The notes under the pieces were generated by a model. It saw only the letters and a list, made by a program, of their open reading frames with translations, was not told the origin of the DNA and did not search any database. From positions 1 to 8,700 of the forward strand of contig JBJKZS010000048.1 of NCBI GenBank assembly GCA_045569115.1: a stretch of 8,700 nucleotides of DNA, given 5' to 3'. This document shows positions 6,929-8,700 of this stretch, piece by piece. Position 1 is the stretch's first letter, and each line of letters begins with the position of its first letter. The translations under genes and the position numbers were made by a program. The DNA is from S15-B10 sp045569115. GTDB lineage: Bacteria > Fidelibacterota > Marinisomatia > Marinisomatales > S15-B10.

Positions 6929-6959
6929 TTGACTGTGGATAAATTTCTGCCTATCTTTG
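6929..6959 (+). promoter_or_regulatory. Bacteroidota-type promoter for the metallopeptidase gene
   Basis: TTG at 6929-6931 is followed after 20 bases by TATCTTTG at 6952-6959, an exact fit to the TAnnTTTG '-7' element and TTG '-33' element described for the primary sigma factor of Bacteroides and Flavobacterium. Read as a standard sigma-70 promoter it is also acceptable: TTGACT, 17-base spacer, TATCTT (4 of 6 at -10). Transcription would start near 6966, giving a leader of about 65 bases before the ATG at 7031. The leader has no Shine-Dalgarno, only A-rich sequence, which also fits Bacteroidota practice. Confidence 0.6.
6934..6942 (-). promoter_or_regulatory. Perfect DnaA-box 9-mer
   Basis: The plus strand reads TGTGGATAA, whose complement is TTATCCACA, the consensus high-affinity DnaA box. 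It sits entirely within the spacer of the predicted promoter, overlapping the last base of its TTGACT hexamer, where bound protein would block polymerase. I see no second exact box in this intergenic stretch. An autonomous origin is therefore unlikely; DnaA-linked control of the promoter or a chance match are the alternatives. Confidence 0.4.
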
Positions 6960-6990
6960 TAACCTAACAGTTTAAAGTTTAATTAATTTT

Positions 6991-7005
6991 AATGAATTAT
7001 TCATT
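6991..7005. repeat. 15-base palindrome in the predicted leader (possible operator)
   Basis: AATGAAT-T-ATTCATT is a perfect inverted repeat with 7-base arms and a one-base centre, about 25 bases downstream of the predicted transcription start and 26 bases before the ATG. The odd-length, tight-centre symmetry resembles a binding site for a dimeric regulator rather than an RNA hairpin, because a one-base loop cannot form. The surrounding DNA is very AT-rich, so chance symmetry is possible. Confidence 0.3.
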
Positions 7006-7030
7006 TTTTAAGTCAAACAATAGATCAAGT

Positions 7031-8700
7031 ATGAAAACAATCGTAAAAACAACACTTTCCCTCTTACTGGTTTTGAATTCTATTTATGCTCAAGGCTTTG
7101 GACAGAATAAGGTTCAATACCGAGATTTTAATTGGAAATTTATTCAATCGCCTCATTTTGATATCTACTTTTATGCTGATGGAAAGCCACTTGCTGAATT
7201 TACTTCTGAAGTTATAGAGGAAGCCTATAATCAGGTCTCAACATATCTTGATTGGGAGTTGCGCAAACGAGTTTCAATTATAATCTATAATTCTCATAAT
7301 GATTTTCAGCAAACCAATATTGTTACTAGTTATATGCCGGAAGGTGTTGGTGGGGTTACAGAACTTTTCAAGAATAGAATTGCATTACCTTTTGAAGGTT
7401 CTTATGAGCAGTTTAGGCATGTTATACATCATGAACTAGTACATGCTATGATAAATGATATGATTTACGGAGGATCTGCTCAAAGTATTGTTTCAAATAG
7501 GGTTCAATTAACTCTACCGCTATGGATGAATGAAGGACTGGCCGAATATCTTTCAAGTCAATGGGACACTCAAGCAGATATGGTAATGAGAGATGTTGCT
7601 GTACACGATCGAATACCTGCTGTTCCTGAATTAAACTATTTCATGGCATATAAGGGAGGACAATCAGTTTGGAAGTTTATTGTAGAAAAGTATGGTTGGC
7701 AAAAAGTAGGAGAGATTTTTGCTCAATCTAAGAAAAGGCAGGATGTTCAGCGTGGTTTCCAGAAATCAATGGGCCTTGATTTTGAGGGTCTTACGGATCA
7801 ATGGCATAAATATTTGAAAAAAGAATACTGGCCGGATGTAGCTGGTAGAGACGAAATTGAAGATTTTGCTTTTCAAATTACTGATCATAAAAAACTTAAA
7901 AACTTTTTCAACATTTCTCCTTCCCTTTCTCCAGACGGTAGCAAAATTGCACTCATTACTGATCGTAGTGGCTATTCAGATGTTATAACAATTTCATCAC
8001 GTAATGGTGAAGTATTAAATAGTTTGGTTAAGGGTAATAGGACTCCTGATTTTGAAGAACTAAAACTTTTGCAGCCTGGAATTTCTTGGTCTCCTGATGG
8101 AGAGAGGATTGTTTTAGCTACAAAAGCAGGGGGTAAAGATGCACTTTTCCTTATAAATGCTGAAAGCGGAAAAAGAGAAAAACTGACTTTTGATTTAGAT
8201 GGGATATTTACTGCAGCTTGGAGTCCTGATGGGAATAGAATAGCTTTTGTGGGCAATAAAGGTGAAGCTAGCGACATTTATATCTACGATTTAGAAATGG
8301 AGAAACTTGAAAATTTAACTGATGATATATTTTCAGATTCCGAGCCAACTTGGTCTCCAGATAGTAAAAAGATTGCTTTTGTTTCGGACAGAGGGCAAAA
8401 TCTTAAAACACCCGCTAATTTTAATATGCATGAACATGATTATAGTCAAACTGATCTTTTCCTATTGGATTTAGATTCACGAAGTCTTGATAGATTGACT
8501 AACACCTCATATAGCGAAAATTTTCCTGTATTTTCCAGTACTGTAAATATGCTTGCATATACTGCTGATGCTTCAGGGGTATGGAACCTTCATTTAATTG
8601 ATCTTGAGACAAAGGAGTCTCGTGCAATAAGTAATGTGCTAACAGGAATCTTTCAACTTAGTTGGTCAAATGATGATCAGAAGCTCATTTTCTCTGCTTA
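7031..8700 (+). CDS. Secreted gluzincin-type zinc metallopeptidase fused to TolB/PD40 beta-propeller (3' partial)
   Basis: The gene runs off the window end after 556 codons. The N-terminus MKTIVK, a hydrophobic stretch and IYA|QG form a signal peptidase I site after Ala20. Residues about 35-265 are a peptidase-MA-like domain: the zinc motif HELVH (134-138; His134, His138, catalytic Glu135) is followed 27 residues later by WMNEGLAEY (165-173), whose Glu168 is the expected third zinc ligand, as in gluzincins. From about 290 come PD40/WD40-like blades, each with a W-S-P-D-G type core: SPSLSPDGSKIA (296-307), ISWSPDGERI (351-360), AAWSPDGNRIAF (395-406), PTWSPDSKKIAF (439-450), and degenerate copies near 499 and 543. 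It probably acts in the periplasm or at the outer membrane; the propeller is usually a protein-binding platform. The substrate is unknown. The missing C-terminus may hold more blades or a membrane barrel, but this cannot be seen. The start is the first ATG before the signal peptide, downstream of a good promoter. Confidence 0.85.
   Translation, partial: MKTIVKTTLSLLLVLNSIYAQGFGQNKVQYRDFNWKFIQSPHFDIYFYADGKPLAEFTSEVIEEAYNQVSTYLDWELRKRVSIIIYNSHNDFQQTNIVTSYMPEGVGGVTELFKNRIALPFEGSYEQFRHVIHHELVHAMINDMIYGGSAQSIVSNRVQLTLPLWMNEGLAEYLSSQWDTQADMVMRDVAVHDRIPAVPELNYFMAYKGGQSVWKFIVEKYGWQKVGEIFAQSKKRQDVQRGFQKSMGLDFEGLTDQWHKYLKKEYWPDVAGRDEIEDFAFQITDHKKLKNFFNISPSLSPDGSKIALITDRSGYSDVITISSRNGEVLNSLVKGNRTPDFEELKLLQPGISWSPDGERIVLATKAGGKDALFLINAESGKREKLTFDLDGIFTAAWSPDGNRIAFVGNKGEASDIYIYDLEMEKLENLTDDIFSDSEPTWSPDSKKIAFVSDRGQNLKTPANFNMHEHDYSQTDLFLLDLDSRSLDRLTNTSYSENFPVFSSTVNMLAYTADASGVWNLHLIDLETKESRAISNVLTGIFQLSWSNDDQKLIFSA

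Larger units (their letters stand above)
6861..7030. promoter_or_regulatory. Divergent intergenic regulatory region between lpxH and the metallopeptidase gene
   Basis: These 170 bases are the only sizeable gap in the window and must carry the promoters of both divergent units. The region is strongly AT-rich, especially 6961-7010. The rightward promoter, a DnaA-box 9-mer and a palindrome are listed separately. The leftward lpxH promoter is not clear: the best minus-strand candidate for a TAnnTTTG element is TTTATTTG (plus-strand 6894-6901), one mismatch from the pattern, without a convincing partner TTG upstream. No small ORF or RNA gene was recognised here. Confidence 0.7.

Noticed and set aside
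6861..7030. Replication origin, suggested by the DnaA box and AT-rich DNA
   Set aside because: Only one exact box is present, the region is just 170 bases, and no dnaA, dnaN or other origin-linked gene is beside it.
7972..8277. Open frame of 101 codons on the minus strand
   Set aside because: It lies entirely inside the PD40 propeller coding sequence on the other strand, whose blade motifs are clear; its own translation is Ser/Pro/Leu-rich with no recognisable feature.

Overview
The window is AT-rich (roughly one third G+C by eye) bacterial chromosome from a Gram-negative organism. Evidence for an outer membrane is an LpxH-type lipid A enzyme, two lipoproteins with signal peptidase II sites, and two secreted proteins cut at an 'A|Q' junction. 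Shine-Dalgarno sequences are mostly absent, and the one clear promoter fits the Bacteroidota TTG / TAnnTTTG pattern. Together these suggest the FCB superphylum (Bacteroidota, Balneolota or Marinimicrobia-like). This placement is an inference; no rRNA or other phylogenetic marker is present.

Layout: (1) Positions 1-3388, plus strand: the C-terminal end of the HslU unfoldase, ornithine carbamoyltransferase (argF, TTG start), and a large secreted coiled-coil repeat protein. The reading frame of the last continues upstream of any usual start codon into a clear signal peptide, so its start is non-canonical or altered by one base. (2) Positions 3389-6860, minus strand: a compact three-gene operon read lpxH, then a HEAT-repeat lipoprotein, then a coiled-coil lipoprotein with an FxLYD-like domain. 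The first two genes overlap by 11 bases and the second and third abut exactly. This operon meets the coiled-coil gene tail to tail with no base between the stop codons. (3) Positions 6861-7030: a divergent regulatory region with a Bacteroidota-like promoter facing right, a perfect DnaA-box 9-mer inside the promoter spacer, and a 15-base palindrome in the predicted leader. (4) Positions 7031-8700, plus strand: the first 556 codons of a secreted zinc metallopeptidase (HELVH ... NEGLAEY) joined to a TolB/PD40-type beta-propeller, cut off by the window end.

Five of the seven genes look envelope-related: one lipid A enzyme, two lipoproteins and two exported proteins. HslU and ArgF are cytoplasmic housekeeping enzymes. 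No mobile element, CRISPR array, tRNA or rRNA was found. The least explained material is the exported four-repeat coiled-coil protein and the two lipoproteins co-transcribed with lpxH.
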